NCBI RefSeq assembly: GCF_000382345.1
Contig: NZ_KB908087.1
Location: 1-64,000 of the forward strand
Direction: 5' to 3'
DNA length: 64,000 nt
Source of the DNA: Massilia niastensis DSM 21313
Lineage (GTDB): Bacteria > Pseudomonadota > Gammaproteobacteria > Burkholderiales > Burkholderiaceae_D
Positions within the stretch are counted from its first letter, which is position 1. Every line of letters begins with the position of its first letter. Positions 1 to 9,768 of this stretch are shown in pieces. A program made the position numbers and the translations under genes. Below the pieces are notes generated by a model, which saw nothing but the letters and a program-made list of their open reading frames with translations, was not told the origin of the DNA and searched no databases.

Positions 1-546
1 GACCGGGCCGAGCAGCTGACCGGGATCGTGGAAGCGGACGAGACCTACCTGCTGGAGTCGCAAAAGGGTTCGCGCCACCTGACCCGCCCGGCGCGGCGGC
101 GTGGCGGTCGGGCGCGCCGGCGCGGCATCTCGCGCGACCTCGATTGCCTGCTGGTGGCGCGCGACCGGACCCGGCAGACGCTCGACTTCGTCACCGGCAG
201 GGGCATGCCCGGAAAGGCCGAACTCGATGCCTGCCTGCGACCGGCGCTGGCGCCCGATGTGCTCCTGATCAGCGATGGCGCCAAGGCCTATGTGGCGTTC
301 GCCCGGGACGCGCGCATCGCGCACGCCAGCATCGACGTGCGTGCCGGGATCCGGGCGCGCGGCACGATTCATTTGCAGAATGTGAATGGCTGGCACGGCC
401 GCTTCAAGAACTGGCTGGTGCGCTTTCGCGGCGTCGCCAGCCGCTACCTGATCCATTATTCGGGCTGGCAAAGGGTGCTCGACGCCGGTGTCCTGTCGAC
501 GCCGGCGCACCTGCTGCGCGCCGCCCTGCGGCGAACTCAGCAGTAA
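1..546 (+). CDS. IS1595-family transposase, 3' part (starts before the window)
   Basis: The reading frame is open from base 1, so the 5' end lies outside the window and only the last 181 residues are visible. They carry the DDE core typical of ISXO2-like IS1595 transposases: an Asp in VEADETYL near the start, a second Asp in LLISDGAKAY, then the NVNGWHGRFKNWLVRFRGV block and the closing YLIHYSGWQ motif. The N-terminal zinc-binding region is missing only because of the window edge. The sequence ccacagcc at 561-568 could belong to the right terminal repeat, but the left end is not visible so this cannot be tested. Whether the copy is intact cannot be judged. Confidence 0.85.
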   Translation, partial: DRAEQLTGIVEADETYLLESQKGSRHLTRPARRRGGRARRRGISRDLDCLLVARDRTRQTLDFVTGRGMPGKAELDACLRPALAPDVLLISDGAKAYVAFARDARIAHASIDVRAGIRARGTIHLQNVNGWHGRFKNWLVRFRGVASRYLIHYSGWQRVLDAGVLSTPAHLLRAALRRTQQ

Positions 547-590
547 GCAGTTGGCCGATTCCACAGCCAACGCGAACAGAGCCAAGACAA

Positions 591-620
591 AACGGCCGTG
601 TCTTCACAGACACGGCCGTT
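591..620 (-). terminator. Rho-independent terminator downstream of prc
   Basis: A perfect 12-bp stem (aacggccgtgtc / gacacggccgtt) closes a 6-nt loop. Read on the minus strand it is followed at once by TTTTGTCTTGG, a usable U-tract, and it lies 60 bp past the prc stop. On the plus strand it follows the transposase stop by 44 bp but lacks a good U-run there, so its main job is probably ending prc transcription. Confidence 0.75.
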
Positions 621-679
621 ATCAGAAGCGCCGCTCCCCTGGCGCCGGCAGGACGCAGCTAGCGCCGCGCCCTTCCTGT

Positions 680-2959
680 TCAGTTGCCGCGCGGGCTAGC
701 CATGTAAGGCATGGCGCGCGAAGCCATCCGCGTGTCGGTCTTCAGCATCCCGACCTCGTCGGCCAGGATGTTGGCAGCCTCTTGCAGCAGGACATCCTTG
801 GCGTCCTTGGCCGCTTTCTCGGCCGCCAGCTCCGCCTGCAGGTTGCGCTCGTCGGCCTGGAGGCCGTCGTCCTGGCGCGGCGAGCCACGCAGGGCGACCA
901 CGGACTTGCCTGGCTTGGTTGCCTCCGGCACCTTGCCGCGGGCTTCCTTGCTGCCCGGTGCGCGTGCCGGCTCGTCGGTTTCGGCGCCGCTACCGCCGGC
1001 CAGGCGCGCTTCACGCAGCTTGGCGCGGGCGTCCTGGGCGTCGCGTTCCTTGCGGCGCACGGTCTCGTTCAGCGAGATCGCGTTTTCCTTGCGCAAGCGC
1101 ATCACCTCGGCGATGTCCTCCTGCAGGAACTGGAACTCCTTGTCCTTCGCGATCCGCGCATCGTGACGCTTCTGCAGCGGACCGACCAGTTCCTTCAGGT
1201 CGCCGGCCGGCAGGTAGGTCGCCGGCTTGATGGCCACCCAGGGCAGCGCGTTGTCATACGAGGATTCGCCGAAGTTCTCGACGTCCGACAGCACCGGCAG
1301 CTTGATGTCCGGGCTCACGCCGCGCAGCTGGGTGGTGCCGCCATTGATGCGGAAGAACTGCGCGATCGTCATCTTCAGCTCGCCGTAGCGCACCTTATCG
1401 CTCTGCGAGAAGCGGTCGAGGTCGATCAGGGTCTGGACCGTGCCCTTGCCGAAGCTCGGTTCGCCGATCACGAGGCCGCGGCCGTAATCCTGGATCGCCG
1501 CGGCGAAGATTTCCGACGCCGAGGCCGAACCGCGGTTGATCAGGACGCCCATCGGGCCATCCCATGCCAGGCCGGGGGTGGTGTCGCTCTCGACTTCGAC
1601 GCGGCCTTCGGCGGTACGCTGCATCACGACCGGGCCCTTGTCGATGAACAGGCCGGTCAGCTCGATCGCCTCGATCAGCGAACCGCCGCCGTTGTTGCGC
1701 AGGTCGATCAGGACGTTGTCGACCTTCTCTTTCTTGAGCTCGCCCAGGATGCGCGCCACGTCGCGGGTGGCGCTGCGGAAGTCCTTGTCGCCCTTGCGGC
1801 GCGCCTCGAAGTCCTGGTAGAAGGTCGGCAGCGAAATCACACCGATGCGGCGCTCCACGCCGCCTTCCTTGACCTTGATGATCGATTTCTTGGCGGCCTG
1901 CTCTTCCATGCTGATTTTCTTGCGGACCATCGAGACGGTCACGTGCTTGGCATCCTGGCCGCCATCGCCGGGGATCACGTCGAGGCGCACGGTCGAGCCT
2001 TTTTCGCCGCGCACCAGCGCCACCACGTCGTCCAGGCGCCAGCCCAGCACGTCGGTGAACGGGGCATTGCCCTGGGCCACGCCGACGATGCGGTCGCCGA
2101 CCTTCAGCTTGCCCGACTTGTCGGCCGGGCTGCCCGGCACGATTTCGCGGATGATGGTGTAGTCCTCGCGCGACTGCAGCACGGCGCCGATGCCTTCCAG
2201 CGACAGGCGCATGGCGATGTCGAAGTTGTCCGCCGAGCGCGGGCCGAGGTAGTTGGTGTGCGGCTCGATCGCGGTCGCGTACGAGTTCATGAACATCTGG
2301 AACACGTCTTCGTTGTTCAGCTTCTTGACGCGGCTGATGTAGTTCTCGTAGCGCTTGTCGAGGGTCTCGCGGATCGCCTTGTCTTCCTTGCCGGCCAGCT
2401 TCAGGCGCAGCCAGTCGTTCTTGACGCGCTTGCGCCACAGATCGCGGATCTCGTCCTCGGACTTGGCCCAGGGAGACTTTTCGCGGTCGAGCTGCAGGGT
2501 CTCGTCGGCGCTGAAATCGAATTTGGTTTTCAGCAACTCACGCGCATAGGTCATGCGGTCGGCGAAGCGCTGCTGGTACAGGTTGTAGATCTGGAACGGC
2601 GAGGTGAGGTCTTCGTTGTTGATCGCATCGTCGAACTTGGTGCGCAGCGGCGCGAAGCGGTCGATGTCGGCCTGGACGAAGTAGAGCTTCTCGCTGTCGA
2701 GCGTTTCGAAGTAGTTGTCGAAGATCTTCGCCGACATGGCGTCGTCCAGCGGCACCGCCTTGTAGTGGTAGCGTCCGAGCACGCGCGAAGCCCACAGCGC
2801 GGCCTGGGTCTGGGCGGCGATGGGCTTCATCTGCAGGGAAGAGGCGGAGGCGGAGGCCGACGGCACGGAAGCGGCGGCAGCGGCTTTCTCGGGCTGTGCG
2901 GTCACCACATGGGCGGACATGGCAAATGCCAGAGCGGCAATGAACACATGTTTTTTCAT
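680..2959 (-). CDS. prc: Carboxy-terminal processing protease Prc/Tsp (S41 family)
   Basis: 759-residue periplasmic protease that degrades or trims proteins with nonpolar C-termini. Residues 1-22 form a signal peptide (MKKHVFIAALAFAMSAHVVTA). An N-terminal helical region is followed by a PDZ domain (about 250-345, EGIGAVLQSREDY...VGDRIVGV), then the S41 protease domain: the catalytic Ser lies in GSASASEIFAA (477-487) and the general-base Lys is K505 in PSFGKGTVQ. The C-terminal part carries the DUF3340-like tail of proteobacterial Prc. The length is somewhat above the E. coli enzyme (682). A 158-bp upstream gap separates it from the next gene, so it probably has its own promoter, and it ends at the hairpin at 591-620. 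Confidence 0.95.
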   Translation of the reverse strand: MKKHVFIAALAFAMSAHVVTAQPEKAAAAASVPSASASASSLQMKPIAAQTQAALWASRVLGRYHYKAVPLDDAMSAKIFDNYFETLDSEKLYFVQADIDRFAPLRTKFDDAINNEDLTSPFQIYNLYQQRFADRMTYARELLKTKFDFSADETLQLDREKSPWAKSEDEIRDLWRKRVKNDWLRLKLAGKEDKAIRETLDKRYENYISRVKKLNNEDVFQMFMNSYATAIEPHTNYLGPRSADNFDIAMRLSLEGIGAVLQSREDYTIIREIVPGSPADKSGKLKVGDRIVGVAQGNAPFTDVLGWRLDDVVALVRGEKGSTVRLDVIPGDGGQDAKHVTVSMVRKKISMEEQAAKKSIIKVKEGGVERRIGVISLPTFYQDFEARRKGDKDFRSATRDVARILGELKKEKVDNVLIDLRNNGGGSLIEAIELTGLFIDKGPVVMQRTAEGRVEVESDTTPGLAWDGPMGVLINRGSASASEIFAAAIQDYGRGLVIGEPSFGKGTVQTLIDLDRFSQSDKVRYGELKMTIAQFFRINGGTTQLRGVSPDIKLPVLSDVENFGESSYDNALPWVAIKPATYLPAGDLKELVGPLQKRHDARIAKDKEFQFLQEDIAEVMRLRKENAISLNETVRRKERDAQDARAKLREARLAGGSGAETDEPARAPGSKEARGKVPEATKPGKSVVALRGSPRQDDGLQADERNLQAELAAEKAAKDAKDVLLQEAANILADEVGMLKTDTRMASRAMPYMASPRGN

Positions 2960-3117
2960 TCTTCGTTTCTCCCGTCGGGATGCTGTTGCGGTTGCGGGGC
3001 CGGCCCGGAGGGCTGGTCAATCCGCGCTTCCGGCCAATTCTACAGGATAGCGTGGCCGAACAGAGCCGGCTTGCATACCCCTGGAGCCAGAGATTAAGGC
3101 TGGCATAAGCCAAGCGT

Positions 3118-3690
3118 TCATCCTTTTACAAGTTGAAACAGCAAAGGATGGTAAAAGTAGCCAGCCGCGCCCAGGATCAGCAGCGGAACATAGGGCCAGG
3201 AACGGGCCGCCAGGCGCCAGTCGACCGGGGATGGCCAGAATGACAGGAACTGCGGCGCCAGGAAGAACATCAGCGCCAGGTCGAGCGGTTCGAACACCCA
3301 GTCGCGCCGGGTGCGCCACCAGGCCACCGCGAACGGCAGCAGCAGCACCAGCAGCGGCGCCAGTGCGGCCGGCGCGGCGTTGTACCAGCGCAGGTTGGCG
3401 AAGGTGACCGAACCCAGTTCCCAGTTGTGGCCCTTGCCGGGGCGCGCGATGCGGCGCGGGATCACGGACAGGCCGATCGGCTCGGCATTCGTCAGCAGCC
3501 CGGCCGAAAAGTGGGCCAGTTCGTGGCACAGCGTGCCGGCGGCGGTGAACAGGAAGAAGAACGGATGGGCGCAGGAGCCGATCCACAGCAGCAGGGCCAG
3601 CGCCGCCGAGGGCAGCAGGTACAGCAGCATGTCGCCATGGAGGCACAGGGCGGCCGGCAGCCAGTCGCCGCACCGAAGCAGCGGCGCCAT
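3118..3690 (-). CDS. Small integral membrane protein with HELAH motif, M50-like
   Basis: 190 residues from the ATG at 3690; longer upstream reading would run inside tdk. It has about five hydrophobic segments and an HExxH motif (CHELAHFSAG) at the end of the second one, as in M50-type site-2 protease-like membrane proteins. The rest of the family signature, a C-terminal NxxPxxxxDG, is not obvious, so proteolytic activity is not established. It starts 7 nt after the tdk stop, and a GAG Shine-Dalgarno-like stretch overlaps that stop, so the two are co-transcribed. No specific role can be assigned. Confidence 0.7.
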   Translation of the reverse strand: MAPLLRCGDWLPAALCLHGDMLLYLLPSAALALLLWIGSCAHPFFFLFTAAGTLCHELAHFSAGLLTNAEPIGLSVIPRRIARPGKGHNWELGSVTFANLRWYNAAPAALAPLLVLLLPFAVAWWRTRRDWVFEPLDLALMFFLAPQFLSFWPSPVDWRLAARSWPYVPLLILGAAGYFYHPLLFQLVKG

Positions 3691-3697
3691 CGGGATC

Positions 3698-4249
3698 TCA
3701 GCTCGCGTAGAAGCAGCGGCCGCAGGCCTGGCGGTAGCTTTCGTTGCCGCCGATGCTGACTTGTTCGCCATCCTTGATGCGGCGTCCTTCGGCGTCGACG
3801 CGGATGTTCATGGTCGCCTTCTTGCCGCAGGAGCAGATGTTCTTGAGCTCTTCGATGTCGTCGGCGAGCGCCAGCAGGTAGGCCGAGCCAGGGAAAGGCT
3901 CGCCGCGGAAGTCGCTGCGCAGGCCATAGCAGATCACCGGCACGCCGCGCACCTGGGCCAGCTGGTGCAGCTGCTGGACCTGGGCGGTGCTCAGGAACTG
4001 GGCTTCGTCGATCAGCACGCAGGCCACGGCGGGCGCGCTCTCGAGGAAGTTGGTGTCGGCATCGAAGGTGTCGACCTGGCGCTGCGGTCCCAGGCGCGAG
4101 GTGATCAGGCCGACGCCATAGCGGTCGTCGATCTGGGCGGTGTAGAGCTTGACCTGCTGGCCCTGCTCTTCGTAGTTATGCGCCACCTGCAACAGTGCAG
4201 TCGATTTGCCGGCGTTCATCGCCGAATACCTGAAATAGAGTTTAGCCAC
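3698..4249 (-). CDS. tdk: Thymidine kinase (type II)
   Basis: 183-residue cytosolic salvage enzyme that phosphorylates thymidine with ATP. The P-loop is SAMNAGKST (9-17), followed by the Walker-B-like DEAQFL and a structural zinc site made from CSCGKK and a C-terminal CGRCF. The length fits the bacterial type II family (about 190-200). It stands at the head of a two-gene unit with the HELAH membrane protein; an 88-bp gap separates it from the acetyltransferase gene upstream. Confidence 0.95.
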   Translation of the reverse strand: MAKLYFRYSAMNAGKSTALLQVAHNYEEQGQQVKLYTAQIDDRYGVGLITSRLGPQRQVDTFDADTNFLESAPAVACVLIDEAQFLSTAQVQQLHQLAQVRGVPVICYGLRSDFRGEPFPGSAYLLALADDIEELKNICSCGKKATMNIRVDAEGRRIKDGEQVSIGGNESYRQACGRCFYAS

Positions 4250-4337
4250 TGCCCTGACCTGTGCTGAAAATGCGGAAAACGAAGTGCGCGATTATAGCAA
4301 GCGCCGCACGCCGGCGGCCAGCGCCGGCGGCCCTCGT

Positions 4338-4886
4338 TTACCCGCCGATCGGCTGCGCCGGATTGCCGGCGACGTGCGCGCGCGCCGGGACGTCATGGGT
4401 GACGACACTGCCGGCGCCGACGATGGCGTCGTCGCCGATCGTGACCCCGGGCAGGATGATCGCGCCGCCGCCGATCCAGACATTGCGGCCGATGGCGACC
4501 GGCCGGCCGGACTCGAAGCCGGCGCGGCGCTCCTCCGCATCGCGTGGATGCTCGGCGGTATAGATATGCACGCCGGGGCCGATGCGGGTATCGTCGCCGA
4601 TCGCGATCGGGGCCACGTCCAGGAACACGCAGCTGAAGTTGACGAACACGCGCTCGCCCAGGGTGATATTCCAGCCGTAGTCGCAATGGAAAGGCGGACG
4701 CACGATGCTGCCCTGCCCCACCCGCCCGGCGCGCTCGGCCAGCAGCGCCTGCCAGTCGGCGACCGGTGCGCCCAGCGCCGCGTTGTAGCGCGCCAGCCAG
4801 GCGGACGTCGCCGCCTGCTCCGCGCACAGTTCCGGATCGCTGGCGTGATAGGGCAAGCCAGCGAGCATCTTCTGCCTTTCGGTCAT
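4338..4886 (-). CDS. Maltose/sugar O-acetyltransferase (hexapeptide-repeat family)
   Basis: 182 residues from the ATG at 4886. The N-terminal Mac domain ([20 protein letters not shown]) is followed by a left-handed beta-helix of hexapeptide repeats ([46 protein letters not shown]). The catalytic His is in the IYTAEHP segment. The family transfers acetyl from acetyl-CoA to maltose, glucose or related sugars (Maa, LacA, NodL). The start lies 1 nt beyond the stop of the acylase gene, so the two are translationally linked, an arrangement whose meaning is unclear. Confidence 0.88.
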   Translation of the reverse strand: MTERQKMLAGLPYHASDPELCAEQAATSAWLARYNAALGAPVADWQALLAERAGRVGQGSIVRPPFHCDYGWNITLGERVFVNFSCVFLDVAPIAIGDDTRIGPGVHIYTAEHPRDAEERRAGFESGRPVAIGRNVWIGGGAIILPGVTIGDDAIVGAGSVVTHDVPARAHVAGNPAQPIGG

Positions 4887-4887
4887 G

Positions 4888-7116
4888 TCATTGCCCCGGG
4901 TGGTACTTGCGCTCGAGGTTCTTCTCGATGTCTTCCTTGTAGAACAGGACGTCCTTGAATTCGCCCCGGCTGTACATCTCGGCCTGGTCGCTGAAGTGGG
5001 GCGAGCGCGGGTCGCCGCTCTGGCCGCCGGCCAGGATGCTCCTGGCGCGCACGCGCGGGCCGAATTCGACCGCCGCGACGAAGCTGTTGCCACGGTCGCC
5101 GTAGATCCGCTTCGTCTTCTGTTTGGCGACCATGCCGAACGAGGCCAGCGAGCCCCAGTTCGCCGACGCGAAGGCGACCGGGTAGCTCGGCTTGCTGTCG
5201 TCGTACTGCTGGTCGATGTCGCCGCTGATGCGCTGGAAGCGGTTGATCTCGCCCCATGGGGTGCGCCAGCTGCCGAAATCGGCCTGGAGCTTGTCGGCGG
5301 CGCGCAGCAGGGAAGCCAGGCGCTCGTCCGGGCTCAGGCTGGCGCCGATGAAATCGACCACCGGCGTGCCCTGGGCGCGGGCGCGCGGCCCGTGCTGGGC
5401 CACCATGTCCTGGCCCCAGTAGATGGCCAGCGAGGTCGGCACGGAGGTCGCCGCATAGCGCAGGTCCCAGCCGCGCAGCGCCTCGACCTGCTCCGCCAGC
5501 CGGGCCTTGCGCGGGTCGCTCGCCGGAAGCGCGTCGTAGTCCTTGAGCAGCGCCGGCAGCAGCGGCTCGAAGGCGGTCAGGTGGTTGTCGTAGGATGCCG
5601 CGATCAGGCTGTCGATGGTGAAGTCGCGCGCATCGCTGAACACCCTCACTGCATGGCGGCCGCGTGCGTTCTCGGGCAGGGACCACATGTAGTCCGGGTA
5701 ATCCTGGCGCTTCGGGCTGTTCGCGCCCGACGCGCTGAACGGCCAGTTGTTCGTGTTCGAGATGTAGCCGCTGGCCGGATTGAACAGCGTGATCGTGTCC
5801 TTGATCGCGTGCAGTCCCTGCCACTCGGTGGCCGGGTCGCTGCCGTCGACCGGCTTGGTCCAGTCGAAACGCGGGTCGCGCTTCGGGATGAAGTTGCCGT
5901 GGAAGTAGGCGATATTCCCCTTGGCGTCCGCATACACCGTGTTGTTCGACGAATTGGTGCGCAGCTCCATCGCCTTGTAGAAGGCGTTGTAGTCGCGCGC
6001 CTTGGTGCGGGTATAGGACTGGGTGAGCGCCTTGAGCGGCTCGTCCATCATCTTCACCGCCACCCATTTGCCGCCGGCCTCGCGCACCACCGGGCCGTGG
6101 TGGGTGAACCAGGCGGTGACGGTGCGGCTGGCCATGGCGCCGGACGGCGTCTTGTACGGCAGCGTGACCGGCACCGCGCGCACCGGGCGTTCTTCCTTGC
6201 CATACCTGTAGAAGAAGCGGCCGTCGCGCTCGGTCACGGTTTCGAGGTATTCGTCGATCACGTCGCCGCCGCCCGAGGTATGCATCCAGCCCAGCTTGTC
6301 GTTGAAGCCCTGGTAGATGAAGAACTGGCCCCAGGTCACGGCGCCGTAGGCGTTCAGGCCCTCCCCGCTGACCATGTGCACCTCGGGGCGGAAGTAGAAC
6401 GAGGTATGCGGGTTGATCATCAGGAGCGCGCGCCCGGACTTGCTCAGCTTCGGCGCGATCGCGAAGCCGTTCGAGCCGCGCGGCTCCGGATCGACGCCGC
6501 GGTGGTCGACGGCGGCCAGCGCGGGCCCGCTGCGCTTGCCGTAAAAGCGCTCCAGTTCCTTCAGGTCGATCGATTCGATGTCGCCGCCGATACTGCCCTC
6601 GCTGAAGCTCAGCGCCATCCAGGGCTCGAAGCGCGTGATCAGCTTCGGCTTCACTTCCGGATGGGTGGCCAGGTAGTAGTTCAGGCCGTCGGCGTAGGCG
6701 TTCATCAGCTTCTTCAGCCATTCCGGGCTGGCGGCGTACCTGGCCTGCATGGCGGCGGGCTGGATGTACAGCTTCATGCGCAGGTCGCGCCAGATCTCCT
6801 TTTCGCCCTCGACTTCGGCCAGGCGGCCCATCGCATTGATGTAATTGAGCTCGACCCGGTTGAAGTCATCCTCGGCCTGCGCATACAGCATGCCGAACAC
6901 GGTGTCCGCGTCGGTCTTGCCGAAGATGTGAGGGATGCCCCATTTGTCGCGCATGATCGTCACCCGTTGCGCCGTCTTCTTCCAGCGCGCCAGGTCGGCG
7001 GCGCCATGCGGCTGCTGCGCCGCCGGCTGGTCGGCGGCGACGGCCTGCGCCGGCTGGGTCGCGCCGAGGACGGCGCAGCCCAGCACGGCGGACGCGATGA
7101 AACGGGGCTTGAACAT
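4888..7116 (-). CDS. Penicillin-acylase-family Ntn hydrolase (possible N-acyl-homoserine lactone or related acylase)
   Basis: 742-residue exported amidase precursor. The signal peptide covers residues 1-27 (cleavage near AQAVA). The alpha chain and spacer lead to the autocatalytic site [11 protein letters not shown], where Ser215 becomes the N-terminal nucleophile of the beta chain; the NPHTSF segment and a downstream NTNNWPF segment fit the family's oxyanion and Asn residues. Members hydrolyse penicillins, aculeacin or acyl-homoserine lactones; the substrate cannot be read from sequence. A good Shine-Dalgarno (AGGAG, 8 nt before ATG) supports the start. The sugar acetyltransferase gene follows 1 nt after its stop. 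Confidence 0.9.
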   Translation of the reverse strand: MFKPRFIASAVLGCAVLGATQPAQAVAADQPAAQQPHGAADLARWKKTAQRVTIMRDKWGIPHIFGKTDADTVFGMLYAQAEDDFNRVELNYINAMGRLAEVEGEKEIWRDLRMKLYIQPAAMQARYAASPEWLKKLMNAYADGLNYYLATHPEVKPKLITRFEPWMALSFSEGSIGGDIESIDLKELERFYGKRSGPALAAVDHRGVDPEPRGSNGFAIAPKLSKSGRALLMINPHTSFYFRPEVHMVSGEGLNAYGAVTWGQFFIYQGFNDKLGWMHTSGGGDVIDEYLETVTERDGRFFYRYGKEERPVRAVPVTLPYKTPSGAMASRTVTAWFTHHGPVVREAGGKWVAVKMMDEPLKALTQSYTRTKARDYNAFYKAMELRTNSSNNTVYADAKGNIAYFHGNFIPKRDPRFDWTKPVDGSDPATEWQGLHAIKDTITLFNPASGYISNTNNWPFSASGANSPKRQDYPDYMWSLPENARGRHAVRVFSDARDFTIDSLIAASYDNHLTAFEPLLPALLKDYDALPASDPRKARLAEQVEALRGWDLRYAATSVPTSLAIYWGQDMVAQHGPRARAQGTPVVDFIGASLSPDERLASLLRAADKLQADFGSWRTPWGEINRFQRISGDIDQQYDDSKPSYPVAFASANWGSLASFGMVAKQKTKRIYGDRGNSFVAAVEFGPRVRARSILAGGQSGDPRSPHFSDQAEMYSRGEFKDVLFYKEDIEKNLERKYHPGQ

Positions 7117-7141
7117 CGGGGGATCTCCTGTTTTTTGCTTG

Positions 7142-7939
7142 TTATGCGCCTGGCGCGCCGCTGTTGGCGAGGCGCTGCTTGAGTACTTCGTTCTCGGTCA
7201 GCAGGGTGGCGACCCGGTCCTTCAGCGCGGCCAGTTCGGCGCGCAGCGCGCTTACTTCGTCGACGCCCTGCTCCGCCGGCATTTCCTTGCGCGGACGGGT
7301 GGCCATCTTCTGCTCGCGCACCTGGCGCGCGGCCTGCTGCAGCTCCTTGCGTCCGCCGGCGACGGCCGCGATCTGCGCCTCCTCCGGCAACTGGGCCACG
7401 TTGGCGGCGGCATTGATCGAGATGGTGCCGGCGCGGACCGCCTCGCGCAGCTGCGGGGTGGCGGCTTTCTGGATCCGTTCGATCTGGCTGATGGTGTTGG
7501 ACGACACGCGCGCGGCGCGCGCGATGTCCTCGCGCGTATTCCACGGCGGCGAGCCGTCGGCCCCTGGGTCGTTCTTGTCGGCCTCCTCGGGCACCGGCTG
7601 CGTGGCCATGCGCGAGGCCACGATTTCCTTCTTGCGCAGGGCCAGCACGCCGCGCTGGAAATCCGAGACGCTGCGGCGCGCGAGGTGGTTGTCGATCATC
7701 CAGAGCATGACGTCCTCGAGGGAGTCGAAGCTGTTGTTCTGGACGGTGCGGAAGTCGATGCCGTGCTTGCGGCAGATGTCGTAGCGATTATGCCCGTCGA
7801 TCAGCACCTCGCCCCACAGCACCAGCGCGTCGCGGCAGCCTTCGGCGAGAAGGCTGCGCTCGAGCGCGGCGTATTCGATGGCGGTGAGCGGATCGACGAA
7901 GGCACGCAGTTCGTCGTTGATCTTGATGTTCAAATTCAT
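7142..7939 (-). CDS. ParB-like DNA-binding protein (orphan)
   Basis: 265 residues from the ATG at 7939 (a 46-residue upstream extension is low-complexity and has no support). A ParB/Srx-type N-terminal domain is visible (LLAEGCRDALVLWGEVLIDGHNRYDIC), then a helix-turn-helix region (REDIARAARVSSNTISQIERI...AGTISINAAANVA) and a C-terminal coiled coil (LRAELAALKDRVATLLTENEVLKQRL). This architecture fits plasmid partition/replication-associated proteins, but no parA-like gene or parS-type repeats are near, so it is an isolated chromosomal homologue. It lies 25 bp upstream of the acylase gene and may be co-transcribed with it. Confidence 0.75.
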   Translation of the reverse strand: MNLNIKINDELRAFVDPLTAIEYAALERSLLAEGCRDALVLWGEVLIDGHNRYDICRKHGIDFRTVQNNSFDSLEDVMLWMIDNHLARRSVSDFQRGVLALRKKEIVASRMATQPVPEEADKNDPGADGSPPWNTREDIARAARVSSNTISQIERIQKAATPQLREAVRAGTISINAAANVAQLPEEAQIAAVAGGRKELQQAARQVREQKMATRPRKEMPAEQGVDEVSALRAELAALKDRVATLLTENEVLKQRLANSGAPGA

Positions 7940-8121
7940 GTCCTTGTGACTGGCGGCGGCGCCCGCCGGGCGCGCCGTCCCGCATGCTACACCATCCTTG
8001 GCGGGGTTCCAACGGGGGGCCGGGCTCGCCGGTACGAGGAGATCCGGGACAGGCTTGCCAACAGGGCAAAATTGCAAATACGATCCGAAAATGGCCGTCC
8101 TGTGCTAGAATGCGGCGCGCT

Positions 8122-8208
8122 GCCCGGATGGTGAAACTGGTAGACACCCGGGACTTAAAATCCCGTGCCAGAGATGGCGTGCCGGTTCGATCCCGGCTCC
8201 GGGCACCA
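8122..8208 (+). tRNA. tRNA-Leu (anticodon TAA)
   Basis: An 87-nt class II tRNA with CCA encoded. The acceptor stem GCCCGGA (8122-8128) pairs with TCCGGGC (8198-8204), followed by ACCA. The anticodon stem CGGGA/TCCCG encloses the loop CTTAAAA, giving anticodon TAA at 8156-8158. The long variable arm and a T-arm with GGTTCGATCCC are present. A TAGAAT hexamer at 8106-8111 is well placed as the -10 box; the -35 is weak. A terminator follows at 8245. Confidence 0.97.
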
Positions 8209-8244
8209 CGTATTGGTAACACAACAATTCGTGTTGTCTCAAGA

Positions 8245-8278
8245 CCCGCCGCTTCTCCTATGACGGCGGTTTTTTTTC
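8245..8278 (+). terminator. Rho-independent terminator of the tRNA-Leu transcript
   Basis: The stem CCGCCG / CGGCGG with a 12-nt loop is followed by eight T residues on the plus strand, 37 bp after the tRNA end. It also separates this unit from the convergent glycosidase gene. Confidence 0.85.
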
Positions 8279-8463
8279 GCCTTCGTTTGTCTCAGCTCAT
8301 ATCCCCGTAGCGCACGTACTTTGCGGTACTGTTGACGGCATGCCTGGATGGGCTAACCTCGTATACCGTCACTGCTTGCGAGGGCTAGCTGCTGGCGGCT
8401 GGACTGTTAACGCTGGGGTTTCGCCGGCGCTTCGGGCGAGTTCCAGCAATTCTCCGACATGAA

Positions 8464-9768
8464 TCATTCCGCATTTGGCGGTGCGGCCGTTGCCGCACCG
8501 CCCGCTTCCCCTGGGAGTCGCGGCAGCGGATACATGTCGGCACACTCCGTCTCCTGCGGCAGTACGATAGGAACGCGCAGGCAGATGCTTTGCGTGGGCA
8601 GCACCTCGGCCCAGTCGCGGATGAGGGCGCGGTAGGCAGCACCAACCGGACGAATATTGCGTTCGAGGTCGAACAGACCGAGTGGATTGACGGTGCCACG
8701 GTTCTCACGCAGGTCGATATCCCAGTCCACCTGGTCGATCAGCGAGTACCAGGTAAAGCCGACGACCGGCACACCATTGTTACGCACCCGCAGGACGTTC
8801 GCCCATTCCTTGCGTAGCCAGCGCACCGCTTCATCGCCCTGCGGCCCCTGCATCGAGTTCGTCTCCGTATGCATGACTGGCAGTCGATAACGGTTGTAGT
8901 ACTGGTGTGTGATGACGGCGTAGCCGAACACCTCGCCCGACGCATGGGCCAATCCGTCCGCACTGACATGATGTTCATTGGTGACATAGTAGTCGTTGCC
9001 CATGATGCAGTGATGCTTGAGATTGTTGTTGAGGAAAAAGTGGTACTCCTCACGTGTCATGCCGTTGTCCAGCAGGTACTCATACATTTCCGAGTCAACC
9101 CGGCGGCCGTAGTTCAGGTCCAGTGACAGAAAGCGCCGCGCGTTGCGGTGCTCGGCCATGCTGATCGCGGCCGGGTTCTCCGGGTGAAAATACTCACTGG
9201 ACTCGCTCTGCACGAACAGCGCGTCGGGACGGACCTGCACGATCGCGCGCATCGCCAGGATGTTGGCCTTGACGATGTGCTTGAGTGCGGTGACGAAGGC
9301 GCGGTCGGTGGTCATCTGCTCGTTCCACCAGCCATACAAGGCCGAGAACAGGGCACAGATCTGCATTTCGTTGACTGGAGTGTAGACCTGCATCCAGGGA
9401 TAACGCTCCGCGAAGGCGCGCGCGTACTGCGCGAACTGAGCAGGAAAATCAGGATTCTGGAAATTGCCGATCCAGTCAGGCACACCGAAGTGGCATAGAT
9501 CGGCGATGGCGACGATATTCAGGCGCCGCAGTTCCTCGAACGCCTCGTCGGCGAACGACCAGTCGTACTTCGCGGGGCCGATCCAGGTGCGGTGCAGCGG
9601 CGCGCCGTAACGCAAGGCGCGTACGCCAAGTTCGCGCACCAGTTCGAAGTCCTTGCGCCAGTAGGCGTAATGGCCGCATTTCTCCATCTCGTCCATGCGT
9701 ACCCGGCCGTTCTGGATGGTGGGGATGCTGTTCTCGATACCGGTTGCAAAAATGAAGCCTGGGAACAT
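8464..9768 (-). CDS. Family 1-like glycoside hydrolase
   Basis: 434 residues from the ATG at 9768, chosen because a GGAG Shine-Dalgarno sits just upstream and the longer reading adds only untypical sequence. The fold is clan GH-A: the acid/base Glu is E134 in YTPVNEMQI (family TxNEP) and the nucleophile Glu is E302 in MHTETNS (family ITENG). The N-terminus (FPGFIFATGIENS) matches the beginning of the GH1 barrel. There is no signal peptide, so it is cytosolic. Members act on beta-glucosides or related beta-glycosides; the substrate here is unknown. It is monocistronic. Confidence 0.8.
   Translation of the reverse strand: MFPGFIFATGIENSIPTIQNGRVRMDEMEKCGHYAYWRKDFELVRELGVRALRYGAPLHRTWIGPAKYDWSFADEAFEELRRLNIVAIADLCHFGVPDWIGNFQNPDFPAQFAQYARAFAERYPWMQVYTPVNEMQICALFSALYGWWNEQMTTDRAFVTALKHIVKANILAMRAIVQVRPDALFVQSESSEYFHPENPAAISMAEHRNARRFLSLDLNYGRRVDSEMYEYLLDNGMTREEYHFFLNNNLKHHCIMGNDYYVTNEHHVSADGLAHASGEVFGYAVITHQYYNRYRLPVMHTETNSMQGPQGDEAVRWLRKEWANVLRVRNNGVPVVGFTWYSLIDQVDWDIDLRENRGTVNPLGLFDLERNIRPVGAAYRALIRDWAEVLPTQSICLRVPIVLPQETECADMYPLPRLPGEAGGAATAAPPNAE

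Noticed and set aside
488..3097. A long plus-strand frame of 869 codons
   Set aside because: It lies opposite prc; the minus-strand frame has a signal peptide, PDZ and S41 motifs, while the plus-strand reading has no domain and only high-GC mirror composition.
4885..7182. A 765-codon plus-strand frame
   Set aside because: It is the complement of the penicillin-acylase gene and shows no motif or ribosome binding site.
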